Source: Alternaria dauci (taxonomy: Eukaryota; Ascomycota; Dothideomycetes; Pleosporales; Pleosporaceae). From it: 64,000 nt of DNA. How positions within the stretch are numbered: the stretch's first letter is position 1; each line of letters starts with the position of its first letter. Below are positions 11,709 through 24,132 of this stretch, piece by piece. The notes beneath the pieces are model-generated. The model searched no databases and was not told the DNA's origin. It saw only the letters and a program-made list of their open reading frames with translations. Made by a program: the position numbers and the translations under genes. The DNA is taken from positions 1,364,001-1,428,000 of the forward strand of contig NC_091277.1 in NCBI RefSeq assembly GCF_042100115.1. The letters are read 5' to 3'.

Positions 11709-12973
11709 TAGTTGGATCCTAGTGCTCTCCATGACACGACATGTGTAGTTCAGTATGCCTGTCCGTAGTCTACGTGGAAGGTCGGCTGAAGGAACTAGAG
11801 ATATGATAGTATGCGCGCCTCAAAATACGAAGAGTTTTGGTACTCTTCCACCTCTTGAACCACTTGTAGAATTTTATATGACTCATATTGATTGAGGTGC
11901 ATTGTTTAGGTGATAAATGTTTCTAAGATCTCTATAAAAGTGGTTTCCTCTTTTAGCTAGCCGTTAATCTTCTGTGATGAAACAGGACCGTATTGCACTC
12001 AGTACTGGGTGTCGGTCCATTGCATATGCTGTCTTCGTCCATTTCCTCTCGTACCTGCTGTATATCCTGGGCATCTGAGACGGTGTGTCTGAAAGCCCAC
12101 AGCCTTTGGCGCGAGTTAATCGCAGCCCGGAAGCTGTCTGTGGACGCCCATTCTTTGATGCTTCTTCCTTCGTCTGCCTTTTCTTCTCCCCCAGAGTCGT
12201 CATCTGACAGCTCGATCGGCCCGTCTGCCTAATTATAGTCAAGGATTACCGGATACCTTACGAGTGAATAAAGCATGACATATGGGCCGTAATAACACCC
12301 GTGACATGTTTCCCTAGTCGCCCGTCTCGGCTCGGCTCCTGAGTTGGATATTGCTGGTGGTGCTTTTTGTAGAACTGGTGAGATTAAGGCACTGAATTCG
12401 AAAGCCGTGATACCTTCTTGAGCATGAGAAATCGTCTGGTGATATTTCACAAGCGCCGGTCAGAGCGTCCGTCTTACAAGCCAGTAAGCCGCAGTTAAAG
12501 CTAAAGACCATGACTGGTGCGATACGGCGCAGTGGGCGCAATGTTGAACGGCTGGGGGATCTGCGGAGGCGCGAACTCTAATCACACATCAAATACTGTA
12601 AGAGCCGCAATGTGCAGCAAGATCAAGATGAAACGAGCACGGTGGTGCACGCGACAGGTGCTTCACCGATGTTCCCTTGTCAACTGGAGCACCGGTTTCA
12701 TCCGGGATGTGCTAAACACGACCATTATCCCGATCCGAAGAGGAAGGCGGCACTAACGGCTGTGGGGGATGGGTCAGCATTTGCTCAAGTCCAACATAAT
12801 CACCAATGCATCCACTGCCGGGTCAGAGGTTCGGAACTCGATTGCCATGAACGTAGTGTTGGTGGAAGAAGGGTGGTACAGAAGCGGCTGATAATCCCAA
12901 CGTAAACTTCCTGTGGGATTCTCGCGTGCTGCACGGCATCGAGCTTATGGTCGCCCAAGGATGAACGCGTGGG

Positions 12974-12974
<1 letters not shown>

Positions 12975-13010
<36 letters not shown>
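12975..13010. repeat. (TG)18 microsatellite
   Basis: 36 nt of uninterrupted TG dinucleotides, flanked by gggt and gatgggg. Potentially polymorphic between isolates. It lies in non-coding DNA. Confidence 0.9.
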
Positions 13011-13011
<1 letters not shown>

Positions 13012-15623
13012 ATGGGGCCATGCACACCAACGGAAGATGTAACCTGATTAGATTAACGCGATGAGCAATCGAAATTGATACGCTGCGATACAGGGCTGGT
13101 GGCAGATACGTAGCCGAGCTGCAGCGGCACCGTTCTGGTACTTGGGTTCGCGTGTCGCGCGAATGGTGCAATGGCGGAAGTGAGGCATTTGATTGACTGC
13201 TGTGGAACCCGTATAGATGAAGGTGCAGTATCTCGAACAGAGTCCACAACGGGTGCCAGAGTGTCTGACAGTGCCCAAACTCATGACAGTGTGCCGGCAG
13301 AGGTAGGGTCGGGTACTATGTCAAACGATGATGGAATGTGTCAAGGCAGCGCGAGGCGAGCCTCTGGCCAAGGAATCTGTTCCCCCTTGCATTTCATGTG
13401 GTTGCCTCTCGAGATGACATCCATCTTCAGCCGCCGGACGAAAAGCACATGTTAGAGTATATGGGCCGAAGTAGCAACAAAATTGTGCGACTTGCGAGCG
13501 GCCGAACCATCGCCTTGGGTCCGAGGAGGATGACGCAGTGTGGTGTGTGGCGGAAAATGCCAGTGGCTGGTCTTGAGGCCTACCGACCTTGAGACAAGGA
13601 CCGTACGTGTCTCGGCTCGAAGAGTCGAGATTCAAAGTAGAACAGGAGCCTTTCGTTCGTTTTGCGCGGCATGAGCGCACTCTTTTCTCCATGCGAAGCA
13701 GGGTCGACGTGACGATCGCAAGCTTGGACGCTCGAGTGGCTCGGGTCGGGGGAGGGGGGGGTCAGACTCTTGCCCGCCTGCATTCGCGTTCTGTTGTGCT
13801 TACTGTACAGCCAACGTGACGGCGGTGCATACTGCGTACATCCATAACAGGATGTGCAAGGAAGGGGCGGAATGCTATCATTCACTATTACTCCCATTGT
13901 TGTCACATGGCATGGGGCTTTCTAAATCACGTTGACAACTTTCTTGAGACGTGGGCGAGACAGAAGCTGGGCCAATAGACGTAAGAGACAGGCGTGGCGG
14001 CTTCTAGTCGAGCGCGAAGCAGCGCGTCGCCTGAGGCACGTGTGGCGGCTGAAGGGCGTTGGGCTCCCCACGGAACGATGTGTGTTCGCAATGCGGCAGT
14101 GCTCTGTCAGACGCAGAAGCCTGCGGTTTACCGGTGGATAAAGCGTCACATGTTGCAGCAGTGAGCGACGAGGCTGTTGTTTCTCGTCCCCTGTATGTCG
14201 ATTCGCGATGGAACGGATAGGTCTTGCCAGGGCAGAGCCAGCTCAGAGTTTGGCGCCCGCCCGTACCGGCGTACTATGGTACCCAACCTGCAACGGATCT
14301 GCCGTCCGGGGGCGGAGCAATTTCCAAGGACGCGCCAATCGAAAAGCTGGTACCAGCACAATGCCCTGTCCTCGACATCATGTGTGCACTGTGATTTGTC
14401 TGACGCTGAAATTCAATGTCCAAGTGGAAGGGGAATTACACAGAGTTGTGAAAGACATGAGCGGTTTGGCGCTGGGCTGAAGGTGGGAAGCACGTGTCGA
14501 CTCTACCCACGTCATCGGTTGAGCCTCGGGACGTCGGGGTTTTGCGCCAACCCCGCCTCACTCGTTAGCTTCCCGAGAGCAACTTGGATGATTCGGGATG
14601 GAGACGCATTCTTCTAAACGGAAGCAAAGGGGAACTGTGATGCGCGCGGTCTGCCTCTGTTGCACCTGGCCAACTCTTCCGTGGAGGAGGAGAATGCACT
14701 GTGGCTGTCTTGCCCACAAGTATGGGGCCACTCAATCCCTGCGAGCCGCTAGTGAGCTTAGCGTGTCGGCGGGTCATCGAATTATAGGCGTCGCCGACCG
14801 CTCCTTCCTGAGCTCTTTCGCGCCTTCCAATCATCTGGTCCTCCTCCCCAGAGCATTTTAGCACCATCATTCTACGCATCTTCAACGCGTCCGGGGCTCC
14901 AGCAAGCACCGCGATACACCAAGACGTATAAGAAATACCCAAAACACCCCTCTCTATCCTGCGCTTGCCCTCAAAGGTTCGTCCGGCACAAGTTCCCTCG
15001 CGCCTGGTCGACAGGTCAAGAAGATCGGCCTGTAACCTCGACTCGCAAATCTCCCCAACCACAGACCGTGGAGCAAGAGATCACGGGATCGCACTTTGCT
15101 GCAGACCACAACACCCATTGGTAAGTTGACCCCATTCCTCGCGCCCTGATCTGCATACGCGTGCTCGTTGCGCCTATGGTCGCGATGTTCGCTGCCTGTA
15201 CGCCTGCGGCTCTAAATCGCATTCGCTTCCACTTCATCATGGAACCATCTTGAACCAAGGCGCAGCCATGCAGAGACATCGCCCTTGTTGTCGCAGCGCC
15301 ATGCTACCACGTCCCCTCGACATGACGCGCTGTCGCCTCTCCGGCCTTTTCTTTCTTACAAGCAGACCTCATGCTCTGACCCTACGCGTCCGCTTCACAT
15401 GTTCAAGCGCTGACGTCGCATTAGTTCCGCAACACACAGCCCACCAAGCCTCTTGTATCGCGCTCTCTGCCCGCTACTTGGACCACGCTGCTGTCACCTG
15501 CGCAACGACAATATACATTTGTCCGCTTGCTGGTCGCCCTAGGCTTCAAAGCCGGAAGTTATCTAAGCCTGCTTGTCATTTCGACGGCGCAGCAACCGAC
15601 ACTTCGCCCAGCTACTGATCAAG

Positions 15624-15752
15624 GTAAGTGTCCACCGTCATGCATATGCACGTTGCACCCTTGACTGCCAATGTGCCAACGCATCGCCCGCCCAGCCAGC
15701 ACATGCCAACTTCGACATCATTAGCTGACAGCACTCCTAACTGTGTAGACAG
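15624..15752 (+). other. Probable intron in the hapB 5' leader
   Basis: aag followed by gtaagt at 15624, and a tcctaac branch site with acceptor gtagacag ending at 15752. The elements are correctly ordered and spaced for a 129-nt fungal intron. It lies 340 bp upstream of the hapB ATG on the same strand, outside any coding frame, so splicing would act on the untranslated leader. Confidence 0.5.
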
Positions 15753-16092
15753 TTCTCATCTTCATTTCTAACTGGTGAATACCCGCAACGACCATTCCCC
15801 ACTACGGCGCGGCCCTCTAGAGTGCAGTTTCACCCTCGACAAAACGCTTTACCATTTGTAAACGCGCACTGCCCCCTCGGCGCCCAATCGCAACCTTTGC
15901 GCCTCTAAACTCAAGGCTCCAGCCGTGCGCTCTAGCGAAGTCGCCTCAACTAAGCGTGGCCACTGACAACACATCGAGAGCTGACCCTGCCCTGAACGCG
16001 ACCCAGTCTCCCTGCGCTACGCGCCTACTGCAATCCTCCCACTATCCTCGTCTCTAACCACCAAACAAGCCAACGTTGGAGACGTCTTCACC

Positions 16093-17127
16093 ATGACCGA
16101 CTACGCCCAATTCTCGCAATCCCATCATGGGCCAGCACCCACTCAGCAACAGATGCAACAGTTTGGCCAACAATCCTCTCCAATCCTCCCCTCCCAGGGT
16201 TACAACCATGGCGGTGCGCCACACCCTCAACATCACCAGCAGATGGGATTTCCGCAGCAACAAGCGTACATGGCCGCTGGTATGCAGAATCCGTACATGG
16301 CATCTCAACAGGCACAGCATCAGCAGGCTGCAGCATTAGCCACGGCTGCTGCTGCTGGTCCCGCTGGATACTATGACCAGAACGCTATCCCGGGTCAACT
16401 TGCGCAGGACCCGCGCGCATCTCCACGCATGTCAGTGTCTCAGATGAAGGGCGACGGACGCGTGGCTCCACGATCTCCCACCAATGTCTCCAACGCGATG
16501 AACAATGCGCTCCCATCTCAAGTCCAAATGACGCCGACTCAGATGCAACAACAACGACGCATGAGCACGCAGATCAGCAGCCCCGCGATGCAACAACCCC
16601 AGCCTGTAATGAACCACGGCGGGCCCAGGCCTTCAGTCCCTCCAATGACCCAGCAACCCCAGCACCAACAATCACCAGAGCTCGTCGCCGGAGGAGCGCA
16701 GCCTGAGGAGGCACCCCTCTACGTAAATGCCAAGCAGTTCCATCGCATCTTGAAAAGGCGTCTCGCAAGGCAAAAGCTCGAGGACGCGCTGAGGCTAACG
16801 TCCAAGGGACGCAAGCCATACCTGCACGAGTCCAGGCACAACCATGCTATGCGCCGTCCCCGTGGTCCGGGTGGCCGCTTCTTGACTGCAGAGGAGGTGG
16901 CTGCGATGGACAACGCGGCTGCAAAAGGCGAGGGTGAAGATGGCAACAAGGAAAACGCGTCCATGCCTTCCAAGCCCGCCAGCTCTGGGCCAAAGCGCAA
17001 GGCATCCGCGACGCAGCTCAAAGGAACACCGACTATCAAGAAGAACAAGGCGGGTGCCGTGCAGCGTCACAGCACAAGTGAAGAGGACGAAGAAGAGGAC
17101 GACGACGATGTTGAAGACGAGGGCTAG
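16093..17127 (+). CDS. hapB: CCAAT-binding complex subunit HapB (HAP2/NF-YA)
   Basis: Single exon, 344 aa. Residues 1-200 are Gln/Met/Pro-rich with a short alanine run, as in fungal HapB activation and docking regions. The NF-YA core lies at about residues 205-270. It starts with [17 protein letters not shown], the NF-YB/NF-YC interaction helix. The DNA-contact part follows as [15 protein letters not shown] and GPGGRFLT, which contacts the CCAAT minor groove. The C-terminus has basic clusters (GPKRKAS, IKKNK) that may serve nuclear import, then an acidic Glu/Asp tail. The trimer with HapC and HapE controls many metabolic, iron and redox genes. The ATG is preceded by a long leader with probable introns. 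Confidence 0.95.
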   Translation: MTDYAQFSQSHHGPAPTQQQMQQFGQQSSPILPSQGYNHGGAPHPQHHQQMGFPQQQAYMAAGMQNPYMASQQAQHQQAAALATAAAAGPAGYYDQNAIPGQLAQDPRASPRMSVSQMKGDGRVAPRSPTNVSNAMNNALPSQVQMTPTQMQQQRRMSTQISSPAMQQPQPVMNHGGPRPSVPPMTQQPQHQQSPELVAGGAQPEEAPLYVNAKQFHRILKRRLARQKLEDALRLTSKGRKPYLHESRHNHAMRRPRGPGGRFLTAEEVAAMDNAAAKGEGEDGNKENASMPSKPASSGPKRKASATQLKGTPTIKKNKAGAVQRHSTSEEDEEEDDDDVEDEG

Positions 17128-18216
17128 GTTGCCATCGCCGCCAACATCTGATGTTCATTCTACGATTCGACTTCTACACCTCTTTAATCTCGACATCTGA
17201 TATTCTTGCCAGTTCCTTTCGGGAGCTCCCCTTCATTTCACGACTTACGAAGCGAGTGCTTTTGGGAAACCCGGTTGGCTTATGCATTTTACCCCTGTTG
17301 TCAGTTACGGACGCTTTCACACACAAATTGTCTTAGCTAGGGACTGGGTGGGATTGGGTCACACACACACGGCGGGGCGGTCGGAGCATACGGCACTCAC
17401 TCGGACGTTGGGAGTTATGTTGTTGCTTTCTATTCCTGTCTGCAGATGCGTGGACTATCTTTTGTGCTTTGTTATCTTCTTGTCTTATCTGTTATGATCA
17501 AATACCCACACTCGCTATCTAGCTTGGCGAGAATACCCAACCACTGGCCTGGAGTGCCAGTGGCTACAATAGAAAGGGTCCTCCTTCATCGGACGAAAAT
17601 CAATACCATTCCACTTACTCAAATAAGGCTCGCAAGTACCAATTGTTGTTTTTTGATATTCGAAGTCGGTTGTGATGTAGGCTGCTCTCAGCGTCAAGGT
17701 AGAGCGGCATACCAGCTGGTGTATAACTCGACGCGATGTTTGCATGATATATCACATTGTGCGTGCAACCGAGCTGTCAAAATCACGATGTTTCCGCTGC
17801 TGAGGATTGTGATCTGTACTGCCATCGTACGTCGGAGTTGCACCAGTCTTCCCGTATGTCGGTCTTCCAAGGTTGTCTCTCCGATCTGTCAGCCTCGCGC
17901 CTGACTGCGAAGGGATTTGCAACATGCTTAATCAGACATGCGACTGGGCGGATGCATGAGAACTGCGTGCAGATCTCCACCGTAGTCGATTGGTCATTGC
18001 TAAGTAATTCGCTGCGGAATTGGTGTGCGGAACCGCGCCTCGGTAAGCAAGCGGAGATCTGCACCTGAGAGTGCGGAGCTTCTGCAGGCCGGACATGTAC
18101 ACCAATTTCGACTGTGCTACGATAAGCACTCTTCTGGCTACTTCCATGTACGACCTACATGATGACTTCTTCGTCGTGCAGCCCCGTTACCCCTCATTCA
18201 TCACAAGAGCGAAAAC
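17128..18216. other. hapB 3' region and MFS gene promoter
   Basis: 1.1 kb between two plus-strand genes. No supported ORF. It contains a short CA run (acacacacac near 17360). Confidence 0.4.
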
Positions 18217-19674
18217 ATGACGAAGAGCCCAGCCAGCCAGCACTCTTCGGAAGAGTCAGTCCGAGAAGTACAGAACGATCCATACGATGAGCTTGACGAC
18301 CAAGAAAGAGATAGGATCGAGGAAGAGTGGCGAAACAGCATCCGCCTGAAGGTCGACCTTCGGCTTTGCAGCATCGCGGGTATTCTGTGCTCGCTCAACC
18401 TACTCGACAGCGGCGTAATATCTAGCGCATCTGTCACATCGATGCTCAGTGACCTGGAACTGGATGTCGGTAACAGATACTCAGTCTCCATCTTCATCTT
18501 TACAATCGCGAGCATCGCTTTCCAGTTGCCGTCGACAATTGCTGTTCGCACCTTTGGTCCGCGCATCTGGTTCGCCTTCATCACCTTTTGTTTTGGCATC
18601 ATTACCCTGTGCACGGCTTTCGTACAGACATGGCGGCAAATGATTGCGCTTCGCATCCTGCTCGGCATTGCCATGTCGGGTATTTATCCTGGATTAACGT
18701 ATCTCATCTCGACATGGTATACGCGGAAAGAGCAACAGGTTCGCTTTGCCCTGATGCAGAGTGGAGAAGTCATTGTCTTGGCGACGGGCGGTATCGTCAA
18801 CTTCGGGCTCAACCAGCTTGATGGCCAGTATCTCAAGGGCTGGCAGTGGATGTTCGTGGTGCAAGGAAGTATCACTGCGTTCTTTGGCATCTTGACCTAT
18901 TGGTGGATGGTCGACTTTCCCGAGCACGCGCAGAACTCTTTCTACTTCCTCACGCCCCACGAGAGCGCGGTGGCATCTTCTCGCATTCAAAAGGACAGAG
19001 GCGATGTCAAGCCTGACGAATTTGCTTGGTCTAAGGTTTTTGCCCACGCTAAGGATGCAAAAGTTTATGGATTCTGCATCCTTTACTTCCTGCAGAACCT
19101 TGTCTCGACATCGCTCTCGTACTTCCTGCCCATCATACTGCAAGGCGGAATGGGCTTCTCTTCCGACAAATCGATTCTGCTCTCGGCGCCACCTTATTAC
19201 TACGCGGTTCTCCCCGCCATCTTGTCCTCGATTATCGGCGACAAGTTCCAGCTCAGAGGGCCGATCATAGTTTTCAATTGCGTTTCTCTCATCATCGGGT
19301 TTTGTATGCTGGGCTTCTCGGACCAAGTCACCGTGAGATATATCGGCACCTATCTTGCGACCGGAGCATACGTGGCGAACTGGGCTGCTATGGCAACTTA
19401 TCAAGCAAACAATATTTGCGGTCAGTGGAAGAGGGTATTCACAGCCGCAATGGTCACGGCCTTCAACGGAGCAGGAGGTATCGCTGGAAGCTTCATTGTC
19501 AGGCAATCGGAGAGTCCGAAGTACATGACGGCGATTTGGGTGAGCATAGGGAGTCACATTTTGATCATTGGACTGGTTGGTGTGTTCTCAGTGTTTTTCT
19601 ACATTTCGAACAAGCGGCAGACGAAGGGAAAGCAACTACTGGAGGGGACCGAGGGTTTCAGATTCACTTATTAG
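18217..19674 (+). CDS. MFS permease, allantoate/anion:cation symporter type
   Basis: Single exon, 485 aa. A charged cytoplasmic N-terminus of about 45 residues (RIEEEWRNSIRLKVDLRL) leads into the first membrane segment. About twelve hydrophobic segments follow, with a central loop near residue 240-270. Typical family features are the LLDSGVISSASV segment after TM1, RILLGIAMSGIYPGLTYLIS, and WQWMFVVQGSITAF before the central loop. The layout matches the fungal Dal5 group, which imports allantoate, nicotinate, pantothenate, vitamin precursors or small dipeptides with protons at the plasma membrane. The substrate cannot be assigned from sequence. Allantoate/ureidosuccinate and nicotinate-type transporters are the main alternatives. 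Confidence 0.85.
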   Translation: MTKSPASQHSSEESVREVQNDPYDELDDQERDRIEEEWRNSIRLKVDLRLCSIAGILCSLNLLDSGVISSASVTSMLSDLELDVGNRYSVSIFIFTIASIAFQLPSTIAVRTFGPRIWFAFITFCFGIITLCTAFVQTWRQMIALRILLGIAMSGIYPGLTYLISTWYTRKEQQVRFALMQSGEVIVLATGGIVNFGLNQLDGQYLKGWQWMFVVQGSITAFFGILTYWWMVDFPEHAQNSFYFLTPHESAVASSRIQKDRGDVKPDEFAWSKVFAHAKDAKVYGFCILYFLQNLVSTSLSYFLPIILQGGMGFSSDKSILLSAPPYYYAVLPAILSSIIGDKFQLRGPIIVFNCVSLIIGFCMLGFSDQVTVRYIGTYLATGAYVANWAAMATYQANNICGQWKRVFTAAMVTAFNGAGGIAGSFIVRQSESPKYMTAIWVSIGSHILIIGLVGVFSVFFYISNKRQTKGKQLLEGTEGFRFTY

Positions 19675-20332
19675 ACGAAGATCGTAGAGCAGAATGCGGT
19701 TGACCTAAGACAGACCCTGAGAAAAATCCATCGTACCCGGGTTCCCAGTCGCATTACAGTGCCGCCTATTTCTGACCATGCTTACGTATACCCTGTGCCA
19801 TTGGGCACCAGTCGGCGTCGATGAGTCGAGGCTGGTGCATCGTGAGCTAGCAACGCACCCAGGCAACAGCAGAAACAAGTGAGCTTGTCATGCAGAGAAT
19901 GGGTCGCCGACACGCTTGACCAGCCACAGAAACATGGGATGAAAGCGGGTTGACGTCGGTGTGGGGACTGACTGGGACAAGGCGGATTGGCTCGTGCTGA
20001 GTCGCTCACCAGCATCGTCAACCCAACTCCCGTCTGTCTCACCACTCCCGGCTGCTACAGCACGAGCATCCCCTGCAGTCCTGGATCGTGAGCGCTCCTA
20101 GCAAGTCATTTTATTTGCACCCTCTATTTTCTTCTTCTCCAGCTGCTGGCCGCCGACTTGGTAGCGTCAAGCAGCTTCCCCCCTGTCCAGCTGGCCCCTC
20201 GAACGGCAACAGCACCCCCGTGGCCCTCCGCCGAGCTTATGCGCATCGGCACAGGCTGTATATACATTTCACAACCTCCTCCGACACGCCCTACCCACGT
20301 TCTAAGACTGCGCCGCCCTTGCCGCCGCCACA
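19675..20332. promoter_or_regulatory. MFS 3' region and SLA1 promoter
   Basis: 658 bp. The part nearest the SLA1 ATG is rich in C and T (ccgccgccaca immediately before the start), as expected of a fungal leader. No specific motif assigned. Confidence 0.4.
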
Positions 20333-23300
20333 ATGGTGTTCCTAGGCATATACCGCGCCATCTACGACTATGAGCCCCAAAGCAGCAATGAAATCGCCCT
20401 TGACGAGGGCGACATCTTGATGGTCCTGGAGAAGTCGACGATTGATGCCTGGTGGAAAGCGAAGAAGAAGGGACGCGATGGAGACGATGAAGAGCCCGAG
20501 GGCTTGATTCCAAACAACTACATTGAAGAGGTATGCTGCGCCTCGTCCACAGCACAGAGCCCAGCTTGGGTCGCAGAGCTGCATCAAACACAACGCCAAT
20601 GTTTGTGTGTGTTTCTGTAGTCTGCAGACTGACAATCTTCACAGGCCGCACCCATCGCCCGCGCCCGAGCCCTGTTCGATTACGACCGCCAGACAGACGA
20701 GGAGCTCTCTTTCAAAGAGGATGCTCTTCTAGACGTTTACGACACCACAGATCCCGACTGGACACTAGTCGGAGTCGAGACCGACTATGGCTTTGCGCCC
20801 GCCAACTACATCGAGCTTATTCAAGACGACGCGGCAGCAGCAGCAGCAGCAGCACCAGCTGTGGCATCTCCAGCGCTGCCTAGTCGTCCGCCAATGCCCG
20901 CAGCGAGGGACTCTTTTGATGACGACCAGCCGCCTACTCCAGACACTCCCCCAACGCAGAGTCCTGCTGTCGCCCTGGCCGGCATTATACAGAAGAAGTC
21001 GCAAGAGGCAGCTCCGCGATCGACCATCTCTCCGCCGCCCAATGTAACCGCGCCTCCAAAACAACAGCGACGCGTGCAATTCACCCCGGAAGAGTCGGAC
21101 GAAGAAGCGCCAGCGCCCCGTCTTCCCACGCGGCCCGAGTCTGAAGTATACTCACCGCCGCCGACTAAATACACCCACACACGATCTCCATCACCTCCGG
21201 CTAGATCGCCCCCACCTCGGAGCGTCACATTCGACCAGTATGATCCTCCAAGTAGGGACGAGCAGCCCGCGACGCCCATGTCCGGCTCTGGTTACCATCT
21301 GTACAACATCTACGAGTACATCACGCAGCCAGGCAAAAATAAGAAAATGCCAATCACGCTGGGCGTCAACATCCCCAAAGGAATGATTATGATTGCGCCT
21401 GAGAAGTCGCGTGATGGACCACAACAGGAATGGAGCGCAGAGAAGATGGAGGTCTATTCACAAGAGGGCAAGCACATATTCATGGAGTTGAAACAGCCAA
21501 GCAAGAGCGTAGACTTCCACTGTGGCGCCAAAGACACCGCATCCGAGATAATGATGGCTCTGGGTGAGCTTGCCGGAGCCGCTAAAAGCGCAGGGCTGCG
21601 CGAGGTGATTGCTGCTGGCTCCGGACACTCGAATGTGCAAAAGAAGGGTGTTATGCTATTCGACTTCATGGCACAGGGCGACGACGAGGTTACCGTCGGT
21701 CTTGGCGATGAGATCTTGGTTGTCGACGATTCTGCCAGCGACGAGTGGTGGAAAGTCAGGCGACTGAAGAATAACAAAGAGGGTGTCGTACCAGCTAACT
21801 ACGTTGAAATCACAGAAACCGTCCCCATACATGCTCCTGCAGCCGCCATCGCTCGATCGGGGACCAATGCTGGCCGATCTATCGTTGAACAGAACAGGCG
21901 GGAGGAAGAGGAGCTTGCTCGCCAGGCCTCAAGACGGAAGAGGCCAGAAAGTGAGGCAAGGAACGATCAGGTAGGCCCTGGCCTGCACTTGCCTTCGCGT
22001 AACTCTAGTCTTCTGAAAACAAATGTTGACCATCGTCGTACTTCACAGAGATCATCAAGCAAGCGCGAAAGCTCCGCAAAAGACTCGAGTTCAAAGTCCT
22101 CGTCTAAGCCAAGTCAGTATACAACAATTTCACTATCCGAGTTTCTTGATTTGTCTCTTATAAAGAGGTCCGCGCCTTTAGTGGAAGCTGGACATCTTAC
22201 TAGTGGGACACAAAAGCATATAACATGTGTGAGGAGAGATGCTGATCGAGTTTATTAGATTCCGCCAAAGTACGCACCTGGACCGACCGATCTGGATCAT
22301 TCAAGGTTGAGGCAGAATTCATTCTCATTAAGGATGGCAAGATTCACCTACACAAAGTCAATGGCGTCAAGATCGCCGTACCAGTCACAAAGATGTCCGT
22401 AGAGGACCTCGAATATGTGGAACGCGTCACAGGAGAGTCCCTGGATGACGACAAGCCTTTGTCGGATCTGAAGAGAAAACAAGGCATGCAGCAGCCTCGC
22501 GCAAAGGACTCCGGTCCAACCGGTATCTCTGTCGAGAGGAAGCCAGAGTACGATTGGTTCGACTTTTTCCTGAAGTGCGGTGTTAACCCCCATTTCTGTG
22601 AACGCTACGCAAGGGCATTTATCAAGGACGAAATGACAGAAGAAAACATCCCAGATATTACGCCTGCGGTTTTGCGTACGTTGGGTCTCAAGGAAGGTGA
22701 TATTCTCCGAGTCACCAAGCACTTGGATACACAATTCGGAAGGGATAAGCGAAGTGCTGAAGATGGAGGAGAAGGAGCTTCTGGTGGCCTGTTCTCTGGC
22801 CCAGGAGGTGCACTGAGAAACAACACTCGTAAAGGACGTCCTGCGCCACCCGTTGAAACAAACGATGTTGTTGACCCCAAAGCGTTTGAGCCAAAGTCCG
22901 ATGACACAGTTAAGAAGCCCGCGGATGGGACCCCGACACCGCTGGCATCCGCACCCACTCCTGACAAGACCGCAAATGGATTTGACGATAATGCATGGGA
23001 TGTCAAGCCATCCAAATCTGCGTCCACCTCTGCGCCGGCGGCATCCCCACCACAAGCACAAGCACCTGCAGCGAAACCGCCCCAGCTGACTGGATCTATG
23101 AACGACCTGTCTCTCTTGGATATGCCTGCGCTCAAGCCCGATGAGATTGCTCAGCCAACACCTCCTGCTCCGGCACCCCAGCCTACGCAAGCGCCTGTTC
23201 AACAGCCTCCCGCTCCCGCTCAGCAGCCACAACAGACCGGCGCTACCCCTACACTGTTTGAACAGGTTGCGGCCATTAAGGCCCTTACCCAACCTCAAAA

Positions 23301-24132
23301 CATGGCTCCACCGCGTATGCGACCACAAGCCCCTCAACAGCAAAACGCTGGTGGCCTCATTGCTCCACCACCACAGCGATCTTCCTCTGCCCCTATGAAT
23401 CCGCAACAGAGTGCTTTTGGTCCTCCACCACCTTTGCAACCTCAGCTCACAGGCTACAACCCCAACATGATGGGCCAGACCCCTGGACAAGGGCAGGGCA
23501 TGCCACCAATGCAACAGCAAATGACGGGCTTCCCACAGCAGAACGGTGGTTTTGGATTCTCGCAAAACGGCATGATGCCGCAACCTACAGGTTACAACTC
23601 CATGTCTCCACCCCAGCAGCAGCCCATGCAGACCGGGTTTGCGCAATACCAACAACCGCAGCCAACCGGATTCCAGCAGCCCATGCAGACCGGATTCCAG
23701 CAGCAGCCCCACTTCACCCAGGGCTTTGGGAATGGCAGTCCCTTTGCCGACCCACCACGCGCACCGTTCCAGCCACTCCAGGCTCAGCCCACTGGTTACA
23801 ACTCGTTCCAACCATCCCCGCTTAACCCGCAGGCGACTGGCGTTAACCGCTTCCTACCCCCTGCCCTTGCGCCACAACCAACCGGTTACCAAAGCACTCC
23901 GCCTCTTCCTCCCATGCCGCCAATGCCTTCGATGCCTACGGCGCAGCCTTTGGTGCCACAGAAGACCGGCCCACCTCCAAGCATCAAGTTTGGTGTGCAG
24001 CCCGCAAAGAAGCTTACGCCCCAGCCGACGGGGAGGGCGAACCTTGCCAATGCCAGTAAGTATCTAAACATGATTTTTGTGTAACCTCCTTCTAACCATC
24101 AATCAGCTCCCCAAAATCCTTTCGGTTTCTAA
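20333..24132 (+). CDS. SLA1: Actin cytoskeleton/endocytosis scaffold Sla1
   Basis: Four exons: 20333-20530, 20645-22112, 22259-24055 and 24107-24132 (1162 aa). All junctions keep frame, and the last exon encodes only the terminal PQNPFGF segment. Two SH3 domains open the protein (YRAIYDYEP, ARALFDYDRQ). An SHD1-like segment precedes a third SH3 (GVMLFDFMAQGDDE). SHD1 proper contains RTWTDRSGSFKVEAEFI. SHD2, the SAM-like domain, contains YDWFDFFLKCGVNPHFCERYARAF. The C-terminus has about a dozen LxxQxTG-type repeats such as MPQPTGYNS, the targets of Ark1/Prk1-type kinases in yeast. Sla1 links clathrin adaptors, NPFxD cargo and actin assembly at endocytic patches. Intron 2 (22113-22258) is unusually long with a gtcagt donor. 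Confidence 0.95.

Larger units (their letters stand above)
11709..16092. other. 4.4-kb gene-free interval upstream of hapB
   Basis: No reading frame here carries a recognisable domain, and the longest frames overlap antisense to one another. It contains the TG microsatellite at 12975-13010. From about 14.9 kb onward the strand is pyrimidine-rich with several good splice sites (gtaagt at 15121 and 15624). This looks like a long, spliced, non-coding leader of hapB. Confidence 0.5.

Noticed and set aside
18694..19557. 287-codon minus-strand frame inside the MFS permease gene
   Set aside because: Antisense shadow; the plus strand encodes a complete transporter with membrane segments.
22348..23811. 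487-codon minus-strand frame inside SLA1
   Set aside because: It is the antisense shadow of the Pro/Gln-rich SLA1 coding region, whose codons rarely give stops on the other strand.
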